Source: Pseudisothecium myosuroides
Taxonomy: Eukaryota > Streptophyta > Bryopsida > Hypnales > Lembophyllaceae
Assembly (NCBI GenBank): GCA_951799445.1
Contig: OX637297.1
Coordinates: forward strand, 1,922,001 to 1,986,000
DNA: 64,000 bases
Direction: 5' to 3'
Position numbers and translations under genes: made by a program. Under the pieces are notes generated by a model. It saw only the letters and a list, made by a program, of their open reading frames with translations, made no database searches and was not told the origin of the DNA. This document shows, piece by piece, positions 1-11,426 of the stretch. The stretch's first letter is position 1, and each line of letters begins with the position of its first letter.

Positions 1-1124
1 AGTAATATACAACTAAAATGTAATTGAATGGTGCTCTTGGATTCTTTGGATACTATGCTCACTTCACCTGCAGTAGTCCCTTCGTGAATATCTTGTAGAC
101 TCGTTGATTGAAATACTAATCAAGAAGCATGCTTGCAGGCATCGGTTCAAGTTAGAGCATCACTTGCTCTCTGTTTCAAAAAGGCATGATGCAAGTTTTC
201 ACTTCCCAAAATGCACTGCACCATTCTTTACATCCATCCTCTTCTTGGCAAAACTACAATGCTCTATAGAACTACAATGCTCTATTAAATTCCCCCAAAT
301 CTTCTCATCTCTCAAGCAGTCCAGATATCGAAAATGTATATGCTAACAGTAAGTTACTCTTGCCATCATCTCACTGAAAGAGCATACCATTCCTGATCCT
401 CGATCATGTCGTCAGTCATAGCGAAAGCTCTAAGCTCATGAATATGCATCGTCAAGCTTTACCTGAATTTAGAAATTTTATATTGATCAATCTAGCAGTA
501 AACACACAGTCGAGATTTCATAGACTATTCAAAAATGAATACAATAATAGCTTGATGAACACAACAGAACATGTGCAGAAGATCATTGCCAAAATCCTAA
601 TCACCTCAATTCACTCCCTAGTCTGAAAATTCACAGCATTCACACAACGTAGTCCGGCATTCGTTACACTTGCCTAAGGCTTCACGATTGTCCACTGCAA
701 CTGAATAGACTCTCAGTACGGAGGAGTTGATGAAGATGAAGAGCTCTGGCCTTTTCCAGAAACCAGAGCTAGCGGTGACCAATGGAAATTCAAAGTGGTG
801 TCATCGTCGGTGCAGGTACAAACTCCAATTAAAGGACTGTGCATGCATCTGAACGCAAGGTGGAATCGCATGAATCGAAGCTGATGATCAGCAAGCGTCT
901 GAACGTGAGGATGAAATCAGAGTGGCAACCGAGGCTAAGTCGCATGAAGATAATGTTGATCAACAAGCCTCCGATTGCAAGGATGCAACTAGAGTGGCAG
1001 TTGATAGAGAAGAATTGCTGAAAGCTAATTTCGATCCGCAAGCCGACGGTTGCAGGAACCTTTTAAACGTCACATGTCGCGTTTTGAGCTTCACCACTTT
1101 CCTGCCGTCGGGCAACCCGCAACA
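1..1124. other. Unassigned AT-rich sequence
   Basis: I see no supported gene. The short open frames (for example at 104-346 and 829-1137) show no recognisable domain and no codon pattern that stands out from chance. The stretch lies to the left of the old A4 LTR and its origin is unknown. Confidence 0.4.
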
Positions 1125-1255
1125 ACAAATAGCGTAGCTATAAATCTTAGCTATAACTAAGCTAGCGTAGCTTTTTTTGGTGCGGCTGGGCCAGGGCTAA
1201 GCTTAGCCATGGCTAACTAAAGCCATAGCTATGGCCATGGGTGCGGCCGGGGCCT
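1125..1255. repeat. Short palindrome-rich stretch at the A4 edge
   Basis: Variants of TAGCTATA, GCTAGCGTAGCT and TAGCCATGGCTA recur, and a GGTGCGGC(T/C)GGG motif occurs twice about 60 bp apart. It lies exactly where similarity to the other A-family LTRs stops. It may be a small MITE or a rearrangement scar. I could not define terminal repeats or a target duplication. Confidence 0.3.
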
Positions 1256-1257
1256 AA

Positions 1258-1622
1258 GTTTTAATCCTAAATTTTAATCTCTACTTTTACCTCTAACTCT
1301 TGATTTCTAACTTCAAAATTTAACTCCTATTTCTACTCTTAAAATCTATCTCCTAAATTGACTCTAACTTCTACTTCCCAAACTTACTCTAAAATCTTTA
1401 CTTTTAATTTCTACTTTCTACTCGGATTTTTGACTCCTAATTAACTCTAAACATTTATTTTTAAACTACCCTAGATTTGACTTGAGAATTTAACCCCTAG
1501 ACTAAACTTTCAAATTAACTCTAATTTTTGACTTCTCAAATTTCACTCTAATTTTCACCTCCTAAATCTAATTCTAAATTCGACTTCCTAATTTATGAAC
1601 TTCTAAATCTAACTTCTACCTT
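1258..1622 (-). repeat. Oligopurine degenerate repeat, A4 copy
   Basis: The plus strand is pyrimidine/T-rich with a loose unit like TTTTAACTCTAG. It is the reverse-complement counterpart of the long purine block in A1 (9050-10130). Only the first third remains. Confidence 0.5.
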
Positions 1623-2839
1623 CCACTAATCTAATCTTGCTAATCACGGACTAAGGTCTAATCAAGAAAACCAAGGAGTAATTAGGAAAAAAAGTCGAAG
1701 ATTAGTTTAACGGCTTACCTCATTGCTGCCGGTGTTGGAAATAACTTTGTCCACGTTTTCGTACGCATTTTTGTCTATGGTATTCCCTCGATTATTCCTT
1801 TTCTTTTCAAAGCTCATTGCTTATTTTAAAAAATTGTACACCCTCGCAATCTAACCTCCTTTCCCTTCCTCTTTCCTTTTTTTTCTCCTTCTCTCCTTCT
1901 ACAGTAGTACTATTCCACCTAAACTTTTATGGAGCCTTACACTATGTTCTCAAATTCCAAGGAAGTTTTAATGTGCCTCCTATCCTCTTACACAACTCCA
2001 CCTTTGTGTCATTCTAATCGTCCTCCCAACGGTCACCACAAATTCTCAAGATTTTCCTCCCTAAGCCTACCTAATCCTAGACCTAGGTTACTATTTATCG
2101 TCTCTCACCTTCTCTTGCCTATTTCTTCTCCTTCTTCTCTAATCTCCTTCCATTCTTGTTTTTGTCGTTTTGGTGGTGAGAGAGTTGGGAGTGCTTGTTT
2201 GCAGGTATGCGCATAGAGGTACTACTTCTATTCTCCCCTTACCTTTTTTAGACCCTTTTCACTAATTCCTATTCCCCTACTCTACCCCTAACCTATTAGA
2301 CTCTAATCCAACACTTTGTTTAGGAAAGGGAAAAAAAATTAAAAAAAGGAGAATTTTGAGCCGGGGCCCTTGGCCAAGCTGCCTACTTGCCTTTGAGCTG
2401 GTTCCTCGGTTGCCGGCTTGGTTGGTGGTTGGGAGGGTCGGGTTAATTAATTAATTAACTATTAATTTTTTTAAATATTTTGTCCTTGTTATATGGTCTA
2501 TTCTAACTGGACTAATTTTAGCCCGATCTGAATTGGACTGGTTTTTTGGCCCGAACTTGAACTGGACTGGGTTTTTTTTTGGCCCGATCTTGAACTGGAC
2601 TGATTTTTTTCACATACTCGAGGGGCTAGACTCACAAAAACTTGGGAAAAAATTAGACTTGGGGAAAGCTAGACTTACTAAAAACTTGGAAAAAACTAGA
2701 CTTGGGGAAAACTAAACTTGCTAAAAACTTGGAAAAAACACGGGACTTGGCAAACACAAAGAAAACTACATATCTTGGAAGCTAAACTTTGGACGTTTCC
2801 ACAAAGGTCTTGGAAACTATACTTTGGAACTAAACCCCG

Positions 2840-3085
2840 GGGAGGTTCAAAGCTTCGCCGCTAAGTTGGGTTTAATACCAACTTTAGGACTTTGTGGCAC
2901 TCCGAGGGTTCAAAGCTCCGCCGTCCAAAACCGTTTCACACACACTTTAGGACTTTGACTTAGTTACAGGTTCAAAGCTTCACCGTTCTGGAAGGAGGTC
3001 CACACAACAAGGGAGACTTTAGAAGAGGGTAAAACAAAACATTTAAAGAATACACACATGAAGGTTCAAAGCTTCGCCATCCCAG
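2840..3085 (-). repeat. Spaced GCGAAGCTTTGAAC motifs in A4
   Basis: Four copies of the plus-strand motif GTTCAAAGCTTCGCCGT and variants start near 2848, 2909, 2969 and 3063. Spacings are about 61, 60 and 94 bp. The same motif and nearly the same spacing recur in A1, A2 and A3. Confidence 0.6.
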
Positions 3086-3531
3086 AGAGGGGTGCACTCT
3101 ACAAGGAGAACGTTAGAAGAAGGTAAGAACGTACTTAGAGAGCACACAAGTTAAGACAACGTGGTAACACAACAAGCTTACACACTAAAGGCCCCCCAAA
3201 GCGGCATTGCCAAGATACGGTAGGGGCTTGCTCTAGGGTTAGTGCAAGACTCAAAAAGACTCCTAAAATCACAAAAGCTAGTTCACAAGGGCACGAGGAC
3301 ACACGAAGTATAGAAAAATCGCTCAACTCACAACAAGAGCACAAAGAGTACACAAGGCAAGATAGAAGGACCCCCAAGGACCTGCAAAGCTTGAAAAACA
3401 ACAACAATGGAGCCAAAAGTGCTCCAAAAATGCCATAGAGGTTTTTTTGCTTCAAACACCAAAATATCCAAAATAACTTGGACCTACAGACCCAAAATAA
3501 GAATTGAGGTGCTTTAGAGAGAAATGGGGCC

Positions 3532-3539
3532 CTTATATA
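3532..3539 (-). promoter_or_regulatory. A4 TATA box
   Basis: The minus strand reads CCTATATAAGGGCCCC, the same as in A1 and A2. It lies about 30 bp upstream of a pyrimidine-rich segment that would be the start of R. Confidence 0.55.
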
Positions 3540-4270
3540 GGTTTCCAAGGGCCCACCCCTCTCTCTAAATTTCTAAGGTAACCTTATCAACTTGGATTTT
3601 CATCCTCATCCTCAAAAATTTTCATCTTAATCCCTAAAAAACAACTTCTACCATCTATGCTGGATCAACATCCTAACTTTGGGAGATTAACTCCAATCGC
3701 CAAACGGATTGCGTCATTGGCTCCAGATCGTCATGCTAAGTCCATAATCCCTCTACCCCTTGTATCGAGACGAAAAACCCATCATAGGCTAATTTAGTTT
3801 AAAAATCAAGTCATGGTAAATTCCTAAATCTTAAGGGTCTCCTATTTTGAGAAAAGTAACAAGCCTAAGGTCTCTAGTAGGTGCGAGAGAGTCGGAAAGG
3901 ACTCTTGGTTGACTTCGTTTCACTATGGAATGCTGGTCAACGTCGCGGGGACCTCACCACGTGGTTAATTCCCAAGGAATCTCGCCGATTCGGGTACTTA
4001 CCGCTATCGAAATGTCGTGAAACTTCACGGAGCGCATTTGTCGCAGTGTAAATTTTTGGTTTTTCTAAGTTACTTAAATTCTGGAACGGAAACCGTAGCC
4101 AGGGATCCGGATTCGAGTTAGGAGGTAACGGAAAACCGGAATTTAACTACGGAACGGAAGTAGAGGACAATCCGGATCCGATCGGAATCTAATTCAGATT
4201 AGAGTTGGAGCGGATCTGAGTTGGAACAAATTAGGTCAGGAACGGATTTGGTCATGATGACAGATCAGAC

Positions 4271-4278
4271 TATAAATA
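4271..4278 (+). promoter_or_regulatory. TATA box upstream of the LTR-borne ORF (B)
   Basis: TATAAATA lies 232 bp into the LTR and 286 bp before the ORF ATG. G has TATATAT at the matching place (55437-55443). Both are followed by GGCTGACCAATCCAGT. It could drive the ORF from inside the LTR, or it could be the element's main promoter. Confidence 0.55.
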
Positions 4279-6844
4279 GGCTGACCAATCCAGTTGTCAC
4301 TCTTTTTCAAACTTCGTTTGCTGGGAAGCGTTCTCTCTGCGCGTATTTAGCTCTCTTCCCAGCGCTTTGTTTTCTTGCTTTGTGAGTGTGACTGAGAGCG
4401 TGTTAGTGGATAGGCGCGCGCAGTGCGCAGTAGTGTGTGCTGCAGGATTAGTGCTTTTTCAGTTGAGATCGGAAGAGAGAAGTGAGGAAACGGGACGTGC
4501 GGCTAGGTAGCCTCAGTGAGAAAGGTAGCCTCAGTGAGAATCCGGTTAGCACAACACGTGTCCATGCCTCAACTCCGCAAGAGCAGAACAAGATCGTCCA
4601 GTTCCTCCGCAGTAGAAGTTAAACTCCGGAAGGTGAGTCCGGTCATTCCCTTAGGAGAGGAGGAGAAGGCCAACCTCATGGAGGACCTCGCCACGATGGG
4701 GTGCGGAGGACTGATAGATAAACCCCGGGGGTTTAGAGAGGAACGGATGATTTGAGAGCTATTGGGAAAACTCTCGAATCAGTTCGACAACACCCTCCGC
4801 GGAATTCCGAGCAGTTGGACGGAAGAAATGTGGAGGTTAGTATACGACTTCCGGTTGGGAGGTCGAGGATTGGCCACCTCGAAGGAAGGATACACCAGGG
4901 GAAAGTTCCGAAGCAACGTGGACTCGAAGGATGGGCATGCAGTCGTGGACTATTTGGATGACCGGCATCGCAATCTTTTGCAGTTTCTGGTTCCGATCAT
5001 TCACCCGGAGAAGCCAACGAGGGTGACGATAGCCATCGGGAACCTGATTTTCGGAGCCCTGAGCGGGGAACGGAAAGTGGACTGGGCTCGGATCTTTTCC
5101 GATCTGGTAGGCCGTTTGGTTCCAAAAATCGGAGGAAGTAGACCTACACCAATAAGCCCCTACCTCTTCCATCTTTACAAGCACAACCAACTCCTCACGG
5201 ACACGGAGGAGAAGGAGTGGACTACTCAGGAGGTACTCTTGAAGTATGGGGAATCGGAAACGGAGGATGAGCAAGAGGACGGATCCGGTTCCGATGTAGA
5301 AGAAGAAGAAGAGGAGCAAAACCGGCCGCAGTACAAGCGGCAGAAGACGACACCCCCTCACTGAAGAGGAACCCCAACCCCTCCGGGTGAGAGATCCAAC
5401 CTTGGGAAGAAACTGGAATTTGAAGGACCGGGTTCTTTCGGATCGGATCCAACGGATCCGTTCAACCAACTGATCAACATCTTAAGTGATGTGCGAGCGG
5501 ACTGGGCGGTCAAGAAGTTGGTTTTGACCTAAATTGGAGATCAAGTGGGCGCACTGTGAGCTCCCAATTTGTCACTTGGAACTCGTAGAATTATTTTTTT
5601 GGAAATTTGTAATTTAAAGTTGATAAAAGTATAGAAAAACCCATAAAAAGAGTGTAGAACCAAAATAGGGTTGTGTCATACCCATTATAGTATTTGGTCT
5701 AGATTTGTGTTTTTTACTTAGAATCCCCCAAACCTTGCCTAAAAATAGTATAGAAATAACGAAAAGGTTAGATTTGGAGGATTCGAGTCACACAGCCCCA
5801 AAACGGCTAAATCCCACCATGAATGTGGCGATTCATGGCTAGGTCGGTCCGAGGGATCCACAACAAGGCCACTAGGTCGGGTCCTAGAGTTAGATTTAGA
5901 ATTCCCCATTAGATCGACGAATTTCCAAAATCTCGATTGTTAGCATGCAGGAGCCACTCACGCAAGACCGGGCCCGTGGAGGAATCTACAGCCCAAGGAT
6001 GGTGTTCTAGGGTGAATCCCATGCCAGGAGTCCAACGGCAAAATTGGTTCGCCAAGATTCCTCCACCTGCAGAAGATTCCCGCACCGTCGCTAATTCGAG
6101 GAGATGGCCAGTTTTAAATCTCCATTGACCAATCGTGCCAGGTACGGAAACACACCCGCATGTCTTTCATGCGACTCCCTGAGAGGTCACGTGAAAAATC
6201 TCGGCATCTTCCAACTTGCAGAAGAACCTTTTCCGAATGGTCAACCCTCCTAACCTCCAATGGGAATTTCATGGAGATTACCCAGGTTACAATAAAATCT
6301 CACTAAAAATTAGACTAGCTTATTTTATGTTAATAATGCGCTCCGTGAAGTTTCACGACATTCCGATAGCGGCAAATATCCGAACCGGCGAGATTCCTCG
6401 GGAATCAACCACGTGGCGGGGTCTCCGCCACGTTGACCGGCATCCCGAGCCCATACGATGGCAAAATGAAGTCAACCAAAAGTCCTTCCCGACTCTCTCG
6501 CACCTACCGGAGACCCTAGGCTATTCACATTTCTCAAAATAGGAGACCCCCAAGATCTAGGATTTTACCACGATTTGGTTTTTAAACTAAATTAGCCTAC
6601 AATGGGTTTTTGGCCTCGGTACGGGGGGTAGGGGATTTAAGACTAAACACAGCGATCTGGATCCAACGGCGCAATCCGTTTGGCGATTGGAGCTAATCTC
6701 CAAAAGTTAGGATGTTGATTCAACGTAGATGGTAGAAGTAGAAATTTAGGATGTAGGATGAAAATCTTTGAGGATGAGGATGAAAATCCCCGTTGATAAG
6801 GTTACCTTAGAGCTTTAGAGAGAGGGATGAGCCCTTGGGAAACC

Positions 6845-6852
6845 TATATAAG
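6845..6852 (+). promoter_or_regulatory. A1 TATA box
   Basis: CCTATATAAGGGCCCC is followed about 20 bp later by CTCTCTCTAAAAC. It is the same in A2 (35084-35091) and A4. It is the best candidate for the LTR promoter, with the U3/R border shortly after it. Confidence 0.65.
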
Positions 6853-7299
6853 GGCCCCATTTCTCTCTCTAAAACACCCCCTCACTTTTGTTTGGGTCTG
6901 TGGGTCCAATTTGCTTTGGATATTTTGGCGTTTGAAGCCAAAAACCTCTACGGTGTTTTTGGAGCACTTTTTGCTCCATTGTTGCTAGATTTCAAGCTTT
7001 GAAGGTCCTTAGGGGGTCCTTCTATCTTGCCTTGTGTACTTCTCATACGTTGTTGTACCTTTGTTACGAGTTAAGAGTCCTTCTTTCTCTCTTGTAGTTC
7101 CTTTGTGATCTAACTTGTGAGTTTAGGAGTCTTTTGGTGTCTTGTCCTAATCCTAAAGTCACCCCCCACCGTACCTTGGCGATGCCGCTTTGGGGGGCCT
7201 TTAGCTTGTGAAGTTGTGTGTCTTTACGTATCCTAACCGTGTTGTTTTTCTTCACTTGTGTGTTCTCATCTTCTTCTAATCTTTTCCTTGTTGTGTGGA

Positions 7300-7820
7300 C
7301 CCCCCCTCGGGACGGCGAAGCTTTGGCTTTGTCACGTGTGTTTCTCAAGTCTGTCTTTTTTACCTTCTTCTAATATTCCCCTTGTTGCGTGGATCCCCCC
7401 TCAGGACGGCGAAGCTTTGGCTTTGTTACGTGTGTTCCTTAAGTTTGTCTTTTCTACCTTCTTCTAATATTCCCCTTGTTGTGTGAAACCCCCCCACGGC
7501 GGCACAGCTTTGAACTAGTGACCACGTCAAGTCCTATAGTGTGTGTTAAAATAGTCTTAGACGGCGGAGCTTTGAACCCGTGGAGTGTTACAAGTCCTAA
7601 AGTTGGTGTTAAAACCAATTTTACGGCGGAGCCTTGAACCTCCATAGCCTTAGATTCCAAAGTCTAGTTTCCAAGACCTTTTTGGAAAAGTCCAGAGTTT
7701 AGCTTCCAAAATTGGTCACGAGTTTCTAGGAAGAGAGTGACCATCCCGTAACACTTAGCTTAGGTGACCGTTCTAAAAATTTGGGGCCTAACTCCCCGGA
7801 CGGCGAAGCTTCGATCCTGG
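7300..7820 (+). repeat. Spaced GACGGCGAAGCTTTG motifs in A1
   Basis: About six copies of a motif near GGACGGCGAAGCTTTGAAC occur, beginning near 7310, 7403, 7495, 7560, 7622 and 7799. The core is far better kept than the sequence between copies. It lies in the presumed transcribed leader, downstream of the TATA box. Confidence 0.6.
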
Positions 7821-7889
7821 CCCTAACCCCCTACCAAAAATCCAATTTAAGTTTGTGTTAGTGGGTTCCCCTAAGGGAACCCGGTTGTG

Positions 7890-8060
7890 TGGATTTTTTG
7901 GGAAGGGCAGCTAGTATCCCGAATCAACATATAGCTAGCATATCGGGCCAACATACCGGCCAGCATACAACCAGCATACAGCCAGCCATACCGGACCGGC
8001 ATACCAGACCAGCCGGCAGCCAGCCATACAGCCAATATACATCGGGCAGTCAACTTAACT
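7890..8060 (+). repeat. Variable simple-repeat region of A1
   Basis: Degenerate repeats of CCAGCATAC and CAGCCATAC occupy the place where A2 has CCAGTTCACAGT repeats and A3 has CTTGGGGAAAATAGAA repeats. Each LTR copy has its own repeat here. Confidence 0.5.
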
Positions 8061-8749
8061 GAGCTGAACATCAGCATCGGGTTAGTCTGTTTGACTGAAC
8101 TGAACATCAGCCATCGGGCTAGTCGGCTTGGCTAACTGAACTAAATTTCTGGATTTCCAGAACTAAACGGGACGATGCCCTACGGGGCCCCAACGACCCT
8201 TTTTTTTTATTTTTTGATCTTTTAAAGTCTGAAATTTTGGAATCCAGTTGGGGAGAGGAAAAAAATTCAACTTGGAACTTCAAAAACACAAGAGAAAGGG
8301 AGGGAGAAATAGAAGCTGCCACTCCACGCGCCACCTGCACAAAAACATCCGATCCTACCTGCATCACCACTCACACCTACACACAATGGAAGGAAATTAA
8401 GGAGATGGATGTGTTATAGGAGTGAAAAGGAGAGAGACGATGAATAGTGCCTAGCTAGGAGATTAGGTAGGAAATCTAGAAGAACTCCTTGCAACCGTTG
8501 GAAGGAGGATTAGGATGACACAAAGCAAAGTTGCGTAAGAGGGTAGGAAGAACATTTGAACCCTTCTCGTAGTTTGAAACCATAGTGTAAGACTCATAAA
8601 AGCTTAGGTGGAATAGTGCTAGTGTAGAAGAGAGGGGAAGAAAGAAAGGAGGAGGAAGGGAAAGAGGGAGTTTAGATCATCAAAAATTGTAATATTTTCT
8701 CAAGAAGCGGTAAGCTCGGAAAAAATTCAAAACAAAGCCAAAGACTACC

Positions 8750-8836
8750 ATGGAGCGTGAGGATGTACACGTGGATGTGGACGAAGTTATTTCCGACACC
8801 GGTAGTGAAGAGGTGAGTTTTTTATTTAATCTTTGA
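8750..8836 (+). CDS. Short leader ORF with splice donor (A1)
   Basis: ATG in good context (ACCATGG) opens 21 codons, MEREDVHVDVDEVISDTGSE plus one more E. A consensus donor GAG|GTGAGT follows (GT at 8813-8814). Read without splicing, the frame ends at TGA 8834-8836. A2 and A3 keep the ATG, the acidic peptide and the donor; A4 keeps the donor but has lost the ATG. This suggests a first coding exon inside the LTR that is spliced to a downstream ORF in the internal domain, which is absent from solo LTRs. The peptide itself matches nothing I recognise. Splicing is inferred, not shown. Confidence 0.45.
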   Translation: MEREDVHVDVDEVISDTGSEEVSFLFNL

Positions 8837-9049
8837 TGTTTCTCCCTAATTAGCATTTATTTTTCTAATCAGCCCTTAGAGCGTGATTAGCCCTCGAGAT
8901 TAGTGCAAACTAGAAGTTTAGATTCAAAAAGTTATAGATTAGTGATAGAGGTTTCCAAAAATATATTACACTTAAGATTCGACCGTAAACTGACCGCGTT
9001 AGGCTAAGTTAAGCGGTAGGGGGTAGAACGGAGGAATTTTAATTAAATT

Positions 9050-10130
9050 TGATCCACAAGGAACAATGGACGGAAATTAGGATTAGATTAGAAGGAGAAT
9101 TTAGGATTAAAATTAAAGATCAAATAACGGTTAAAAACCTAGAGTTAAATTAAGATTTTAATTAGGGAAGTTAAAATTCAGAAGTCGAAATGTGGAGTTA
9201 ACTTTGGGAAGTAAAAAGTAGAGTAGGAAATAAAAGTCAAAAGTAGAATCCACTTAGGAAGTAGATTATTGAGTTAGAAATAGAGTTAAAATTAGAAGTC
9301 AAAACCCTAGAGTTAAAAGTTGGAATTAAATTTAGGAGGGTAACATTTAGAGTTAATCTAGGATTAAAACGATAGGAATAAATCTGGAAGTAGAAGTCAA
9401 AAGTCAAAAGTCAAAAGTTTAGATTGAATTTAAAGGTTAAATTTTAAAGTCAATAGGGGAGTAAAAGGTTAGAGTGAAAAGCTAAAAGTAGAAGTTAAAA
9501 CTTAGAGGTAGAAGTTAAATTTTAGAGTTAGTTGGAAGTAGAAAAATCTAGAGTCAAAGTGAAAACGTAGAGTTAAACCTGGAGGTTAAGATTGGGGATT
9601 AATTTTAGAAGTAAAAATTTAGAGTTAAAAGTCAAAAACCTAGAGTTAAATTAGGAATAAAAATCTACAGTAAAAAGTGAAAAGTTAGAGTTAACTTTAG
9701 AGGGTAAATCTTAGAGTAGTTTAGAAATAAGAACATAGAATTAAAAGTGAAACTTAGAATTACCCTAGAAGGTTAAAACTTGGAAGTTAGGAGTTGAAGT
9801 TGATTTAGAAGTAAAAACCTAGAGTTAAAAGTCAAAACCGTAGAGTTAAATTTAGAAGGGTAAATTTAGAATAGAATAGAAGAGTAAAAACTTAGAGTTA
9901 AAAGTTAAACCTAGAGTTAAATTCCGAGGATAAATTTCAGAGTTAAATTAGGAGTAAAAACCTAGAGTCAAAAGTCGGTAGTTAATATTTAAAACCAAGT
10001 TAAAAGAGTAAAAATCTAGAGTTTCATTTAGAGGTCGAAAATTAGAGTAAGAGCTGAACTTTAGAATTAGTCTTTAGAAATAGAACTTCTAGGTGGAGTC
10101 TTAAAAATCCACGATAATCTTAGAGGTTCA
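9050..10130 (+). repeat. Oligopurine degenerate repeat block (A1)
   Basis: About 1 kb of purine/A-rich sequence is built from loose units such as TAGAGTTAAAAGTCAAAACC. Unit length is irregular, so this is not a simple tandem satellite. It lies between the leader ORF and the LTR 3' end, and recurs in A2 (37450-38625), A3 (46070-47060, reverse) and A4 (1258-1622, reverse). I see no credible ORF in it. Confidence 0.7.
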
Positions 10131-11419
10131 TGGAAGGAACATAGGGGTTCCCCTTTTTACGTAGTTAGGGACGTTAGAAATGACGCCAACTACCCAGTCT
10201 ACCCTCGACATAGGATAGATAGTTAAAGAGTTATAATTTTACCATTACCCCTGAGCATTGCAGTTACCTTGTGAGTTACTACATGCATTACTATTTATTC
10301 GCTGCCATCCACAACACTTAGGAAACGTTAGCAAAAAAGATCCATTGCTTGGAAGGCACAGTGGACCGCGCTCACATCACCCCCATATATTAAAAATGTG
10401 GATAAAGGCATAGAACCCGGTCGGTGTTCGCTTTATTACCTAGGGTGGGTAATCTAGCGCCCACACGCACTAGCGGATAGCAACCTCTCGGCAGTGGTTG
10501 CAGAGTACATCTCCAGCCCGGATGAGATCCGGAAACAAGAAGTGGAGATTCGACCTCTTCAGGAGAAAAATGAGGCGTTGAAGACAGAACTGTTCGTCCT
10601 CAAGGAAGACATGGCCACCACACAGGAGATGGCGGAGGCAACACGAAAAGTAGCGGAGGAGGTGAAGGCCACTTTCGGGGAAACTGGAGAGGCCGCCACC
10701 AAGGCAAAGTTATTTGACAAGGGAGTACTCAGGGACAAGAAGATATCCAGAACCCGGTTGGTTCGGATCTTGACTGACTACTCGGAAAAGGTGGAGTTGG
10801 TGATGGTGGAAGCACGGGAGGCGGCAGACCGGATGGAGGTAAGCAGTCGGAAGATGACCGGATCAATGTTTTCCAGGGATTTTCGTCTCTCGGATCTCTC
10901 GATGCCGGAATCTTTTCCGAATGTTGGCATTCAGATGGAGGGAAAGGATCGGACTCCCCAGTCTAAGAAGAGCGGACGAAAACTCGCGAACACCATCAAC
11001 TTGGATTTGTCGCCAGGGTCTGATCTCCCAGAACGAGAAGCTGGGGAGCGGAACCGAAATCTGACTGAAGTCTTCGACCAGCTGGGAATGGAAACGCCCA
11101 AGAGTCCGACACTGAACCAGGGTCAGGATCAAAGTATGGATCAGACCCCGGATCAGGGTGCAGATCAAGGTCCAGATCAGAGCGTGGACCAAGGTTTGGA
11201 CCAAGAAATGGATGAAGGAACGGATCAAGGAGTAGATCCGGTTATGATAGGATAGGTAGGAATTAGTTTTGTAAATATTTGTTAGGATGGACCGGACCGG
11301 ATTTGATCCGGTCTGTCTGGTTAGGATCAGGTGTTATCCAGTCTGACCGGCTCGGCAGGGACTGAAAGTTCCCCGCGGACTTTTGGGGCCCCTTTTTGTT
11401 GACTTTGAGTTTTAAAATG

Positions 11420-11426
11420 TATATAA
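11420..11426 (+). promoter_or_regulatory. Second TATA box of B, after the ORF
   Basis: TATATAA is followed by GTCTCTGCAAAGGAGACTGG, a short hairpin-like sequence. G has the same arrangement (57646-57652). It resembles an ordinary plant LTR U3/R border. If that is right, the embedded ORF lies in U3. Confidence 0.55.

Larger units (their letters stand above)
5555..10465 (+). mobile_element. A1: giant solo LTR (family A, 4.9 kb)
   Basis: It starts TGTGAGCTCCC and ends GCGCCCACA, with a perfect CGCAC target duplication on each side. It is a single unit with no internal domain, hence a solo LTR. It aligns along its whole length with A2. In order it holds a TATATAAG box (6845), a series of GACGGCGAAGCTTTG motifs (7300-7820), a variable repeat (7890-8060), a 21-codon leader ORF with splice donor (8750-8814), and an oligopurine block of about 1 kb (9050-10130). 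A conserved 3' tail ends in GGGTGGGTAATCTAGCGCCCACA. It disrupts the ORF of element B. Confidence 0.93.
4564..11255 (+). pseudogene. LTR-borne ORF of B, interrupted by A1 and by stops
   Basis: This is homologous throughout to the intact ORF of G (55710-57479). The start MPQLRKSR is conserved, which fixes the ATG at 4564. The N-terminal part runs to 5554 and the C-terminal part from 10471 to 11255. The A1 LTR sits between them, with CGCAC duplicated (5550-5554 and 10466-10470). Excising A1 and one CGCAC keeps the frame. Premature stops are TGA at 4753, TGA at 5360 and TAA at 5530; at these places G has CGA, CGG and CAG, so C-to-T change explains most of the damage. The left part has the conserved block with GALSGERKVDWA and an acidic stretch. 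The right part has a coiled coil and a tail of DQGxDQ-like repeats. It lacks a zinc knuckle. Its function is unknown; see the G copy. Confidence 0.8.

Noticed and set aside
829..1137. Overlapping small frames on both strands
   Set aside because: No domain, no homology that I recognise, and no support from repeats elsewhere in the window.
4837..5469. Long minus-strand frame opposite the ORF of B
   Set aside because: Shadow of the real plus-strand ORF family, which is conserved in four copies.
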